DNA from: an uncultured Porphyromonadaceae bacterium | GTDB lineage: Bacteria > Bacteroidota > Bacteroidia > Bacteroidales > Muribaculaceae | Direction: 5' to 3' | Length of the DNA: 64,000 nt | Assembly (NCBI GenBank): GCA_947174235.1 | Contig: CAMWID010000004.1 | Span: 20,569 to 84,568 of the forward strand | Part shown: piece by piece, positions 37,765-46,987 of the stretch | How the letters are laid out: each line of letters starts with the position of its first letter | How positions within the stretch are numbered: position 1 is the stretch's first letter | Notes under the pieces: model-generated | The model's input: the letters and a program-made list of their open reading frames with translations, nothing else | What the model was told of the DNA's origin: nothing | Databases searched by the model: none | Position numbers and translations under genes: made by a program

Positions 37765-39381
37765 ATGAGACGATTTGTTATCTGTGCGGCTGTGTCGCTT
37801 GCCGCTTCCTTATTGCCTGTGGATGCGATGTCGCAAAATCCATATCTGCCCCTGTGGGAATATATCCCTGACGGGGAACCGTATGTTTTTGAAGACCCTG
37901 ACCGACCCGGGGAGTATCGGGTGTACATATATGGGTCGCATGATTCTCTGATTACTGAATATTGCGGAAGGGAGCAGGTGGTGTGGTCGGCTCCAGTCGA
38001 TCGTCTTGACGATTGGCGTTACGACGGGGTGATCTTCATATCAGACAGGGACCGAGACGGTAATCTTCTTCATCCGGACGGCAAGGGAGATGTGCTCTAT
38101 GCTCCAGATGTGGCGGTCGTGGAGGAACCGGACGGTACAAAGACCTATTATCTCTATCCCAACAATCAGGCTGGAGGACGTCAGGGGATGGTGGCAAGGA
38201 GCAAACGTCCCGACGGTCCCTTTGAGGTGTGCAACTGGAGTCAGACTGATCCGGTGGCTGCCGAGGGTGTCCTGAGGTTTGATCCTGCGGTCTTTGTGGA
38301 TGACGACGGACGAGTATACGGATATTGGGGATTTGAACGTTCATATGCGGCGGAGCTTGATCCCCGGACCATGGCGACTGTCATCCCCGGAGGGAAGGTC
38401 GTGGAAGACCTGATTCCCGGGAGGTTTCAGGATGAACTGTATAAATTCTTTGAGGCTTCGTCTCTTAGAAAAATAAAAGATAAATATATATTCATCTACA
38501 GCAGGTATACGCGAGAGGGCGAGTTCGGTCTGCCCGCCTCAAACTATACGCTCGCATATGCGTATTCCGACAATCCGTTGGGTCCGTTCACATACGGCGG
38601 AACAATAATCGACGGGAGAAGCCGCGGCACAGATGAATCCGGAAAAGTCATACCGACCGCATACCCTGCGGGAAATACCCACGGAAGCATATGCGAGATC
38701 GACGGCAAATGGTGGGTGTTCTATCACAGACAGACCGGCACGAACGAGTTTTCGCGTCAGGCAATGGTCGCTCCGGTGGAGGTGAAAGTCGAAGAGGGTC
38801 CCGGAGGGAAGGTGTATATTTCTGAAGGGGAATATAATTCAGAGGGGTTTGCCACACAGGGTCTCGACCCGTTCCGGAAGACACCTGCCGGACTGGCGTG
38901 CTATCTTACCGGACCTTCAGGGTCAAGCAATGAGTTTCCGAACTTTTACTTTTCAGGATCCTACATAAAACCGACATATTACACCCCCGGATCGTATGAG
39001 TCTCCTTTCAACGAAAAGATTCCGTTTGATCCTGTGGTGAACAATACCTCCGGTTCTACCGTGGGATATAAATATCTGGATTTCTCCCGACTTGCCGGGA
39101 AATCATCACTTGAACTGATATGTCATGTTGTCCCCGAAGGTATCGACGGCGAGATACGTTTGCTTGCAGGCTCACCTTTCACAAGCCGGGGAGGAAAAGA
39201 GATAGGGTCATTCCGTCTCACTTCGGATATGCCCCGTGAGATGACGGAGATCCGGATCCCGTTGTCCGGACTTGAAGGACTTGACGGCAAACAGGCGTTG
39301 TACTTCCTGTTCGGATCCGACACGAAGGAAGCGTCGATCTGCGAGCTGCATGACTTCCGTTTCGCCGGACGCCCGGAATAA
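37765..39381 (+). CDS. GH43 with C-terminal CBM6-like domain
   Basis: YVFEDPDRPGEYRVYIYGSHD, LRFDPAVFVDDDGRVYGYWGF, FFEASSLRKIKDKYIFIYS; C-terminal beta domain SSLELICHVVPEGIDGEIRLLAGSP. Confidence 0.85.
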   Translation: MRRFVICAAVSLAASLLPVDAMSQNPYLPLWEYIPDGEPYVFEDPDRPGEYRVYIYGSHDSLITEYCGREQVVWSAPVDRLDDWRYDGVIFISDRDRDGNLLHPDGKGDVLYAPDVAVVEEPDGTKTYYLYPNNQAGGRQGMVARSKRPDGPFEVCNWSQTDPVAAEGVLRFDPAVFVDDDGRVYGYWGFERSYAAELDPRTMATVIPGGKVVEDLIPGRFQDELYKFFEASSLRKIKDKYIFIYSRYTREGEFGLPASNYTLAYAYSDNPLGPFTYGGTIIDGRSRGTDESGKVIPTAYPAGNTHGSICEIDGKWWVFYHRQTGTNEFSRQAMVAPVEVKVEEGPGGKVYISEGEYNSEGFATQGLDPFRKTPAGLACYLTGPSGSSNEFPNFYFSGSYIKPTYYTPGSYESPFNEKIPFDPVVNNTSGSTVGYKYLDFSRLAGKSSLELICHVVPEGIDGEIRLLAGSPFTSRGGKEIGSFRLTSDMPREMTEIRIPLSGLEGLDGKQALYFLFGSDTKEASICELHDFRFAGRPE

Positions 39382-39501
39382 AGACGAATGTCTTGCTGTA
39401 GAGAAATCCGTAATCTTACGACCGGTCTATCTGTAATAATGGTATGGATTGTGGTAAAAATGATAAAAGATTGGTAAAAAAGAATATAATTTAAGATATA
39501 A

Positions 39502-39607
39502 TCCGTACGTTGTTAAATTGATACGGAAGGGTTATGCCCGATCCGGGTCAGCCCGTAATGAGGGATGTGACCCGGACCGGAATAAGTCAGCAAAATATGA
39601 TCTGACT
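39502..39607 (+). ncRNA. Structured 5' leader (candidate cis-regulatory RNA) of the Tat/Fe-S operon
   Basis: Three consecutive hairpins: TCCGTA/TACGGA (39502-39507/39522-39527); CCGATCCGGGTCA/TGACCCGGACCGG (39538-39550/39568-39580, one mismatch) with inner CCC/GGG; AGTCAG/CTGACT (39585-39590/39602-39607). Confidence 0.5.
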
Positions 39608-39628
39608 CCCGGCAGCCGTCCTTTCATC

Positions 39629-39658
39629 ATGAAACCAATTACTTACCTTTCATTATGA
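39629..39658 (+). CDS. Possible leader mini-ORF MKPITYLSL
   Basis: ATG AAA CCA ATT ACT TAC CTT TCA TTA TGA; TGA overlaps the ATG at 39655; both starts lie in near-identical CCTTTCATYATGAAA. Confidence 0.3.
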   Translation: MKPITYLSL

Positions 39659-41160
39659 AAAAATTCACTTTGCGGAATCTGAGGGTCGCCCTCGCCGTCG
39701 TTTTCTTTCTTTCCATAACATTGCTGTTTCTGGATTTCACGGGAACTGTCCATGCGTGGCTCGGATGGATGGCAAAGATCCAGTTTCTTCCGGCGTTGCT
39801 CGCCATGAACGTGGCGGTCGTGGCAGGACTTGTACTGATGACGTTATTGTTCGGTAGAGTCTATTGCTCTATAATTTGTCCGTTGGGTGTAATGCAAGAT
39901 GTATTCGCCTGGTTCGGCAAAAAAAGCAAGAAGCACCGCTATACCTATTCTCCGGCAAAGAACGTTCTCAGATGGCTCATGGTGGTGTTGATGGGAGCGG
40001 CTATAATCCTCGGTATCGGTGCGTTTGTGGCATTGTTCGCCCCTTACAGCGCATACGGCAGAATTGCGCAGTCATTCCTTTCCCCCTTGTGGCAGTGGGG
40101 CAATAATCTTCTCGCATATTGGGCGGAGAGGCGCGAAAGCTATGCGTTTTATTCTGTGGACGTATGGATGAGAGGTTCTGTGACCATGATTGTGGCGGGG
40201 ATAACTGCAGTGGCTCTCGCGGTTCTTGCATGGCGCAACGGCAGGACGTATTGCAACACCGTGTGCCCGGTGGGGACAGTGTTGGGATTCTTTGCAAAAT
40301 TTTCCCTTTTCCGTCCCGTGATAGATACATCAAAGTGCAATGGCTGTGGATTATGTGCCCGCAACTGCAAGGCATCCTGTATTGACAGCAAGAACCACAA
40401 GATCGATTATTCACGTTGCGTGGACTGCATGGATTGTATCGGTAAATGCAGCAAGCGTGCAATCTCATATTCTTTAAGGACCCGACAGCAACCTGCGGAG
40501 GCGCTTTCCGGGTCGGAAGCCCCTGCCATAGACAGCGGACGCCGCCGTTTTTTTACAATAACCGCGCTTGCGGGGACAGCTGCGGCTATGAAGGCCCAGG
40601 ACAAGGTGGTCGACGGCGGTCTTGCGGAGATTCTTGACAAGAAGGCGCCTGTGAGAAAGACTCCGGTCGTGCCTCCGGGTGCGCAGGGAATCAGGAATCT
40701 GACCACACATTGCACCGCCTGTCAGCTGTGTGTTGCGGTATGTCCCAACGGAGTGTTGCGCCCTTCGGCAGATTTCGAGAGGCTTATGCAGCCGGAAAGC
40801 TCATATGAGCGCGGCTACTGCCGTCCGGAGTGCACGAAATGCTCGGATGTCTGTCCTGCCGGCGCTATAAAACCGATTACTGTCGCGGATAAATCGTCAA
40901 TACAGATCGGTCATGCCGTATGGGTGAAAGAGAACTGTGTGCCCCTTACGGACGGGGTGGAATGTGGAAACTGTGCGCGTCATTGTCCCGTGGGGGCGAT
41001 TCAGATGGTTGCGTCAGATCCGGATAACGAAGGCTCATTGAAAATACCGGTGGTCAATACGGAGCGATGCATCGGGTGCGGCGCGTGCGAGAACCTATGC
41101 CCCGCGCGTCCGTTCAGCGCCATATATGTCGAAGGGCATGAAAACCACAGAACAATCTAA
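39655..41160 (+). CDS. NapH-like membrane polyferredoxin fused to a NapG-like Fe-S domain through an internal twin-arginine motif
   Basis: Several TM segments; YCSIICP and YCNTVCP; CNGCGLCARNCKASC, CVDCMDCIGKC; then SGRRRFFTITALAGTAAAM; then CTACQLCVAVCP, CTKCSDVCP, CGNCARHCP, CIGCGACENLCP. Confidence 0.85.
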   Translation: MKKFTLRNLRVALAVVFFLSITLLFLDFTGTVHAWLGWMAKIQFLPALLAMNVAVVAGLVLMTLLFGRVYCSIICPLGVMQDVFAWFGKKSKKHRYTYSPAKNVLRWLMVVLMGAAIILGIGAFVALFAPYSAYGRIAQSFLSPLWQWGNNLLAYWAERRESYAFYSVDVWMRGSVTMIVAGITAVALAVLAWRNGRTYCNTVCPVGTVLGFFAKFSLFRPVIDTSKCNGCGLCARNCKASCIDSKNHKIDYSRCVDCMDCIGKCSKRAISYSLRTRQQPAEALSGSEAPAIDSGRRRFFTITALAGTAAAMKAQDKVVDGGLAEILDKKAPVRKTPVVPPGAQGIRNLTTHCTACQLCVAVCPNGVLRPSADFERLMQPESSYERGYCRPECTKCSDVCPAGAIKPITVADKSSIQIGHAVWVKENCVPLTDGVECGNCARHCPVGAIQMVASDPDNEGSLKIPVVNTERCIGCGACENLCPARPFSAIYVEGHENHRTI

Positions 41161-41170
41161 GCTGCCGTTT

Positions 41171-42586
41171 ATGAAAAAGAATATATTCAACAATAAGGAT
41201 ATCAACAGAAGAGAATTTTTAAAACGTCTCGGTCTTGGAACTGCCGCCGTGTCTGCGGTGTCGCTCGCAGGTTGCGGCACGAAACAGACCACTGCCTCGG
41301 GAAGCGGAAATGAGCTTGGCGAGATTCCGACCGATAAAATGACCTATCGTGTCAACCCGACCACCGGAGACAGGGTGTCGGTGCTGGGATACGGCTGCAT
41401 GCGGTGGCCTACGATCCCTGACCCTGAACATGACGGGGAGGATCTGATCGATCAAGAGACGGTAAACCGGCTTGTGGATTATGCCATAGAGCACGGTGTC
41501 AATTATTTCGATACGTCGCCGGCATATTGCAAGGGGCGTTCGGAAAAAGCTACGGGGATCGCGTTGAGCCGTCATCCCCGCGACAAATATTTCATTGCCA
41601 CCAAACTGTCGAATTTCTCTCCGTCGACATGGAGCCGCGAGGCGTCGCTCGAGATGTACCACAACTCTTTCAAGGAGCTGCAGGTGGACTATATAGATTA
41701 TCTTCTCCTCCACGGCATCGGAATGGGCGGGATGGAATCTCTCAACGGCAGATATATCGACAACGGAGTTCTTGACTATCTTCTTAAGGAAAGGGAGGCG
41801 GGCAGGATCCGTAACCTCGGATTTTCCTATCACGGCGACATAGAGGTGTTTGACTATCTGCTGTCGCAACATGACAAGTATAAATGGGATTTCGTCCAGA
41901 TCCAGCTCAATTACCTTGACTGGAAACATGCCCGGGAGTTGAATCCCCGCAACACAGACGCCGAGTATCTTTATGGGGAGCTTGCCTCCCGCAATATCCC
42001 GGCGGTGATAATGGAGCCTTTGCTCGGGGGGCGTCTCTCGAATGTTCCCGACCATATTGTAGCGCGTCTGAGGCAACAGGAGCCGGACCGCAGCGTCGCG
42101 TCGTGGGCTTTCAGATATGCAGGCACATTCCCCGGAGTCCTTACGGTGTTGAGCGGCATGACCTACATGGAACATCTTCAGGATAATCTACGGTCATATT
42201 GTCCGCTGCAGCCATTGAGCGACAAGGAAAACGAGTTTCTATATGAGACCGCGAATCTCATGGTGCAGTATCCCACTATCCCCTGCAACGACTGCAAGTA
42301 TTGTATGCCCTGCCCCTACGGTCTTGACATACCGGGGATCCTGCTTCATTACAACAAGTGTGTGAATCAGGGTAACGTCCCCGAAAGCAGTCAGGCGGAG
42401 AACTATCGTCAGGCGCGTCAGGCGTTTCTTGTGGGTTATGACCGCAGTGTCCCGAGGCTGCGTCAGGCAAACCATTGCATAGGGTGCAACCAGTGTTCGC
42501 CACATTGTCCCCAGAATATCAATATACCTGAGCAGCTGCACAGGATCGATAATTTTGTAGAAGAACTTAAACAGGGGAAAGTGTGA
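41171..42586 (+). CDS. Tat-exported lipoprotein aldo/keto reductase with C-terminal 4Fe-4S motifs
   Basis: NRREFLKRLGLGTAAVSAVSLAGC (twin arginine + lipobox); AKR tetrad candidates NYFDTSPAY, FIATKL, LLLHGIG; CNDCKYCMPCPYGLDIP and CIGCNQCSPHCPQNINIP. Confidence 0.88.
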   Translation: MKKNIFNNKDINRREFLKRLGLGTAAVSAVSLAGCGTKQTTASGSGNELGEIPTDKMTYRVNPTTGDRVSVLGYGCMRWPTIPDPEHDGEDLIDQETVNRLVDYAIEHGVNYFDTSPAYCKGRSEKATGIALSRHPRDKYFIATKLSNFSPSTWSREASLEMYHNSFKELQVDYIDYLLLHGIGMGGMESLNGRYIDNGVLDYLLKEREAGRIRNLGFSYHGDIEVFDYLLSQHDKYKWDFVQIQLNYLDWKHARELNPRNTDAEYLYGELASRNIPAVIMEPLLGGRLSNVPDHIVARLRQQEPDRSVASWAFRYAGTFPGVLTVLSGMTYMEHLQDNLRSYCPLQPLSDKENEFLYETANLMVQYPTIPCNDCKYCMPCPYGLDIPGILLHYNKCVNQGNVPESSQAENYRQARQAFLVGYDRSVPRLRQANHCIGCNQCSPHCPQNINIPEQLHRIDNFVEELKQGKV

Positions 42587-43002
42587 TGGATGAACTGATA
42601 GATATCCTCATTTCCGGCGGTCATTCATTAGTGGTGTGGAATGAAGGGGTCCATACTTTCGACGGCAGAGGGGTCTCCGATCTGTTCAGGCTTCTTGAAA
42701 ATGATCCTGCCCTGTTGAAAGGGGCGCGGGTCGCCGACAAGGTGATAGGAAAAGGTGCCGCTGCGTTGATGGTCTCCGGAGGTGTTTCCGAGGTATATGC
42801 GGGGGTCATAAGCGAAGGTGCCCTCTCCCTGTTTGAAAAAGCCGGAGTCGTAATATCATTTGGCAAGCGTGTGCCACACATAATCAACCGTAAAGGTGAC
42901 GGCATATGCCCCGTGGAAAGCCTTTGCGCCGATTGTGAGACAGCGGAAGAATGCTTTCCGCTGATAAAGGGTTTTGTTCAATGCATAATGCATAATGCAT
43001 AA
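42586..43002 (+). CDS. DUF1893 family protein
   Basis: HSLVVWNEGVHTFDGRGVSDLFRLL...GKGAAALMVSGGVSEVYAGVISEGAL; C-terminal CPVESLCADCETAEECFPLI. Confidence 0.75.
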   Translation: MDELIDILISGGHSLVVWNEGVHTFDGRGVSDLFRLLENDPALLKGARVADKVIGKGAAALMVSGGVSEVYAGVISEGALSLFEKAGVVISFGKRVPHIINRKGDGICPVESLCADCETAEECFPLIKGFVQCIMHNA

Positions 43003-43007
43003 TTCAT
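42980..43007. repeat. Heptamer tandem repeat AATGCAT/AATTCAT x4
   Basis: AATGCAT AATGCAT AATGCAT AATTCAT, overlapping the 3' end of the DUF1893 CDS. Confidence 0.85.
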
Positions 43008-43037
43008 AATCTTGCAACTGAACGACATCTTGGCTTA

Positions 43038-43098
43038 GTTCAAACTGAGTTCAAACGGTTCAAACTGAGTTAAAGTGGTTCAAATCAAATTCAAATTG
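43038..43098. repeat. ~20-bp degenerate tandem repeat
   Basis: GTTCAAACTGAGTTCAAACG / GTTCAAACTGAGTTAAAGTG / GTTCAAATCAAATTCAAATTG. Confidence 0.75.
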
Positions 43099-43117
43099 AA
43101 AATTAAAGTAATCAATA

Positions 43118-43627
43118 ATGCAAACAACACTAAAACTTTACTCTCTCGACTATAGGAGTGTCAAGACTTATCTTTTTGCCGCATTGTTTATAATCGGCAA
43201 TGTGGTGATGCCTCAGCTGTTTCATCAGATTCCTAAGGGAGGAATAATATGGCTTCCTATATATTTCTTCACCCTTATAGCTGCATATAAGTATGGCTGG
43301 CGCGTGGGGTTGCTCACAGCTATTGTGTCACCGTTGGTAAATTCCATATTTTTCGGAATGCCCGCAATGGCAGGATTGCCTGCCATAATGCTTAAATCAG
43401 GGGTGCTTGCTTTGGTTGCAGGTTATTTCGCACACCGTTTCAAGTCGGCAGCGCTGTGGCAGCTTCTCGTGGTTGTGGTTGCATATCAGGGAATCGGCAC
43501 ACTTGGCGAATGGGCACTGAAAGGAGATCTTTTCTTGGCTCTTCAAGACTTCAGGATCGGAATCCCGGGCATGCTCCTGCAGATTGTTGGTGGATGGGCA
43601 GTTATTAATTATTTAATAAGAAAATAA
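43118..43627 (+). CDS. ECF transporter S component-like integral membrane protein
   Basis: ~169 aa, ~5 hydrophobic segments, [50 protein letters not shown] typical of ECF S-like proteins. Confidence 0.65.
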   Translation: MQTTLKLYSLDYRSVKTYLFAALFIIGNVVMPQLFHQIPKGGIIWLPIYFFTLIAAYKYGWRVGLLTAIVSPLVNSIFFGMPAMAGLPAIMLKSGVLALVAGYFAHRFKSAALWQLLVVVVAYQGIGTLGEWALKGDLFLALQDFRIGIPGMLLQIVGGWAVINYLIRK

Positions 43628-43628
43628 T

Positions 43629-43823
43629 ATGGATATATTGCTATTGATAGGAGGTCTGGGCATGTCGGAAATTCTGCTCATAGCCCTGGTGGTGCTCCTC
43701 TTTTTTGGAGGAAAGAAGATACCGGAACTTATGAAAGGTCTCGGCAAAGGGGTCAGATCGTTCAAAGACGGGATGAACGAAGTTGAGAAAGACATAAAAG
43801 AGACAATAAAGGAGGATAAATGA
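43629..43823 (+). CDS. tatA: Sec-independent translocase TatA/E-like
   Basis: [44 protein letters not shown]. Confidence 0.92.
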   Translation: MDILLLIGGLGMSEILLIALVVLLFFGGKKIPELMKGLGKGVRSFKDGMNEVEKDIKETIKEDK

Positions 43824-44647
43824 GCTTGTCGGACGACTCTGCCCGCATGACATTCTGGGACCATCTTGACGCACTCCGTACAGTGCTTGTCAAGGTGGTC
43901 GCTGTTGTCGTGGCGTTTGGCATAGTGGCGTTCCTTTTTAAGGAGGAACTTTTTTCTATTGTACTTGCCCCGAAGGATGCCGGATTTATCACGTATCGCT
44001 GGTTAGGATTTTTAGATGGCATCTTTTCATCAGCAGAAAGCGACCATGGTTTTTCGGTTCAGCTTATAAACACGGGTCTCGCGCAGCAGTTTTTGATTCA
44101 CATGAAGACAGCGATGTGTGCCGGAGTGTTTTGCGCTTCCCCGTATATTCTTTACCAACTTTTCCGGTTTGTGTCGCCGGCATTGTATGCCGATGAGAGA
44201 CGTTATGCCGTTACAGTAGTGGGAAGTGGCTATGTTATGTTCATGGTCGGAGTCCTGATCAGCTATTTCCTGATATTTCCTCTCACCTTCAGATTTTTGG
44301 GTACATATCAGGTGGCTGAAGATGTCGACAATCTGATCAGTCTCGAATCCTATATGTCTACCCTTATAGTCATGAGCCTGTCAATGGGACTTGTCTTCGA
44401 GATGCCGGTGTTGTCATGGCTGTTCGGGAAGTTGGGCTTCCTGAATGCGTCCTTTATGCGTCGCTACAGGCGCCATGCCATAGTTATAATCCTGATTGTA
44501 GCGGCAGTGATAACCCCTACTTCGGATATCTTCACACTCTTAGTTGTGTCATTACCCATGTGGCTTCTATATGAAGTCAGTATTCTCCTTGTGAAATCCA
44601 CTGCCCGAAATTCAAAATCAGTTGACGTTTCAATTGATTTATATTGA
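43820..44647 (+). CDS. tatC: Sec-independent translocase TatC
   Basis: [90 protein letters not shown] overlap with tatA. Confidence 0.95.
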   Translation: MSLSDDSARMTFWDHLDALRTVLVKVVAVVVAFGIVAFLFKEELFSIVLAPKDAGFITYRWLGFLDGIFSSAESDHGFSVQLINTGLAQQFLIHMKTAMCAGVFCASPYILYQLFRFVSPALYADERRYAVTVVGSGYVMFMVGVLISYFLIFPLTFRFLGTYQVAEDVDNLISLESYMSTLIVMSLSMGLVFEMPVLSWLFGKLGFLNASFMRRYRRHAIVIILIVAAVITPTSDIFTLLVVSLPMWLLYEVSILLVKSTARNSKSVDVSIDLY

Positions 44648-44797
44648 TAAACTTATTGGTTGTATTGATATAAATGTCCTAATAAATGTACAAATACCGG
44701 CTACGTATTGCGGCAATATAAACATTTATTTATCTTGCGGATTCTCTTCAATTAGAGCTCGCACTAAATATTTTTCTTTGAAAATAATATTGAAAAT

Positions 44798-44828
44798 TTT
44801 GGAGAATAAAAAAAATACGCTACCTTTG
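44798..44828 (+). promoter_or_regulatory. Bacteroidetes promoter TTTG-N19-TACCTTTG
   Basis: TTTG 44798-44801, TACCTTTG 44821-44828; ~215 nt upstream of the ABC operon. Confidence 0.7.
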
Positions 44829-45043
44829 CGGTGTATTAATGTTGTAATACACTATAATGAGAGTGATAAATATAATTTGTAAGTGAAAAATGTAACTTTT
44901 AAGATGAAGTTTCGTCTTAAGGATAAAATATCTGACATTTTGCACTTAAAATTCAATGTAATAACAAATGGAGGGTGGCGTTAAAGAATTGGCTTTTACA
45001 ATTTTTTAGATGTTTACTGTCCTATATTTATTAATCCGAAGTC

Positions 45044-45757
45044 ATGAACGAAGAAATGATACGTCTGAGAGACGTCAACAAGACATATGACGGGGCTGTC
45101 CCTCTCCACGTGTTGAAGGGGATCAATCTTGATGTCTATAGAGGGGAACTGGTGTCGATCATGGGGGCGTCCGGTTCAGGGAAGTCTACCCTTCTTAATA
45201 TTCTCGGCATCCTTGACAATTATGATTCGGGAGAATATTATATCGACGGAAAATTGATAAAGAATCTGAGTGAGAACAAGGCTGCGGAATACCGCAACAA
45301 GATGATCGGCTTCGTCTTTCAGTCATTCAATCTGATCAACTATAAGAACGCCGTAGAGAATGTGGCGTTGCCGCTGTTCTATCAAGGGGTGTCGCGAAAG
45401 AAACGTAACCGTCTTGCCATGGAGCAGCTGGAGCGTATGGGTCTTGCCGACCGTGCCCATCATCTTCCCGGAGAACTTTCCGGCGGACAGAAGCAACGGG
45501 TGGCGATAGCAAGGGCGATGATAACAGATCCCTCCATCATACTTGCCGACGAGCCTACCGGCGCCCTCGACAGCAAAACCTCTCACGATGTCATGGGCAT
45601 TTTTCGGGAACTGAATGAGGAAGAGGGTAAGACAATCATAATAGTCACTCATGATCCCGGCGTGGCACGCCAGACCAACCGTCTCATCCGCATTTCCGAC
45701 GGTCTGATAGTTCCCGGAGACATGGAGACATCCCAAAATACTGTTTGCCAATGTTAG
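45044..45757 (+). CDS. ABC transporter ATPase (MacB/LolD type)
   Basis: Walker [10 protein letters not shown], signature [15 protein letters not shown], Walker [13 protein letters not shown]. Confidence 0.95.
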   Translation: MNEEMIRLRDVNKTYDGAVPLHVLKGINLDVYRGELVSIMGASGSGKSTLLNILGILDNYDSGEYYIDGKLIKNLSENKAAEYRNKMIGFVFQSFNLINYKNAVENVALPLFYQGVSRKKRNRLAMEQLERMGLADRAHHLPGELSGGQKQRVAIARAMITDPSIILADEPTGALDSKTSHDVMGIFRELNEEEGKTIIIVTHDPGVARQTNRLIRISDGLIVPGDMETSQNTVCQC

Positions 45758-46974
45758 ACCTTTGCAGAGAAATATGGCAGACCATGCGCACCAACAAGCT
45801 GCGCACGGCATTAACAGGCATAGCCGTCACGTGGGGTGTCTTCATGCTTATAGTCCTTCTGAGCATGGCGAGGGGCGTCACCAACAATTTTACGGAGAAC
45901 ATGATGAACCGCAGCACCGCCCTTATCCGTGTGTTCGGCGGCAGGACATCCAAACCATATAAGGGCAACCGCGAGGGAAGGGCGATAATACTCAAAAGCG
46001 AGGACATGAAAATAATTCCTTCTGAGAATCCTAAATATGTGGAAGAGGTGACATCAAGGCTTTATGGAGGAAGCAGCGTCTCGACCCCGAAGGCTAAGGT
46101 CTCAAGCGGTTATGATGGGGTATTCCCGTCGGAATTGGGGGTGCAGAGGATAGACAACCTCAAACAGGGTCGGTTTATAACAGACCGAGACCTGAATGAG
46201 AAGGCAAAGGTGATTGTGATCCCTCAGTATTACGCAGAGCAATTGTTTCCGCCCGACGGGAAAGATGCACTGGGAGGTAGAGTTGAATGTCAAGGCATAT
46301 CGTTTAAGGTTGTCGGTGTGTATGAGAGTGAATGGAACAGAAGCATGTTTATTCCTTTCACCACCGCAAGGGTTCTTGCGGCGGATAAAGAAAATCTCGG
46401 GACACTGTCGGTGTCTTTGAAAAATGTAAAGACAGAGGAAGAAGGAAACATTGCAGAAAACGGCATCCGCAACACACTCTCCAAAGTGCATAACTTCGAT
46501 CCTGATGACGAAAATGCAGTCTATATATCCAACTATTTCACAAACAGCCTTAAAGCCGGACAGGCGATGGTGATACTTGACACAAGTGTGTGGGTGCTGG
46601 GTATACTGACCCTTCTGACAGGAATCGTGGGAATAAGCAATATAATGTTTGTGACTGTGAGGGAACGGACACATGAGATCGGTATACGGAGGGCGATTGG
46701 AGCGAAGCCGCACAAGATTCTTGTCCAGGTGATCGCCGAGGCGGTCGGGATTACGTTGTTGTTCGGTTATCTCGGAATAGTGTTCGGAATGGTGGTGACA
46801 CAGGTTATCGCCCATATAATCGGTCCTGACGGTCCTCTGACAAATCCTACGGTCAGCATGACGATAGCTCTCGAAGTGATGGGCGTGCTCGTGTTTTCCG
46901 GGGCTTTGGCAGGTCTGTTTCCTGCCTTGAAGGCATTGAAAGTTAAACCGGTAGAAGCCTTGCGCGACGAATAA
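45751..46974 (+). CDS. ABC permease, MacB-PCD/FtsX type (1)
   Basis: TNKLRTALTGIAVTWGVFMLIVLLSM; NIMFVTVRERTHEIGIRRAIGAKPHKI; LFPALKALKVKPVEALRDE. Confidence 0.92.
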   Translation: MLDLCREIWQTMRTNKLRTALTGIAVTWGVFMLIVLLSMARGVTNNFTENMMNRSTALIRVFGGRTSKPYKGNREGRAIILKSEDMKIIPSENPKYVEEVTSRLYGGSSVSTPKAKVSSGYDGVFPSELGVQRIDNLKQGRFITDRDLNEKAKVIVIPQYYAEQLFPPDGKDALGGRVECQGISFKVVGVYESEWNRSMFIPFTTARVLAADKENLGTLSVSLKNVKTEEEGNIAENGIRNTLSKVHNFDPDDENAVYISNYFTNSLKAGQAMVILDTSVWVLGILTLLTGIVGISNIMFVTVRERTHEIGIRRAIGAKPHKILVQVIAEAVGITLLFGYLGIVFGMVVTQVIAHIIGPDGPLTNPTVSMTIALEVMGVLVFSGALAGLFPALKALKVKPVEALRDE

Positions 46975-46987
46975 ATAATCTCGGATC

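Noticed and set aside
39502-39607. Cobalamin, TPP, SAM or FMN riboswitch
   Set aside because: Conserved core boxes of these classes are not found by eye; kept only as an unclassified structured leader.
41219-42175. 318-aa minus-strand ORF
   Set aside because: Antisense to the aldo/keto reductase, whose motifs are unambiguous.
44622-44882. 86-aa plus-strand ORF after tatC
   Set aside because: AT-rich intergenic region that contains a strong -33/-7 promoter; translation looks random.
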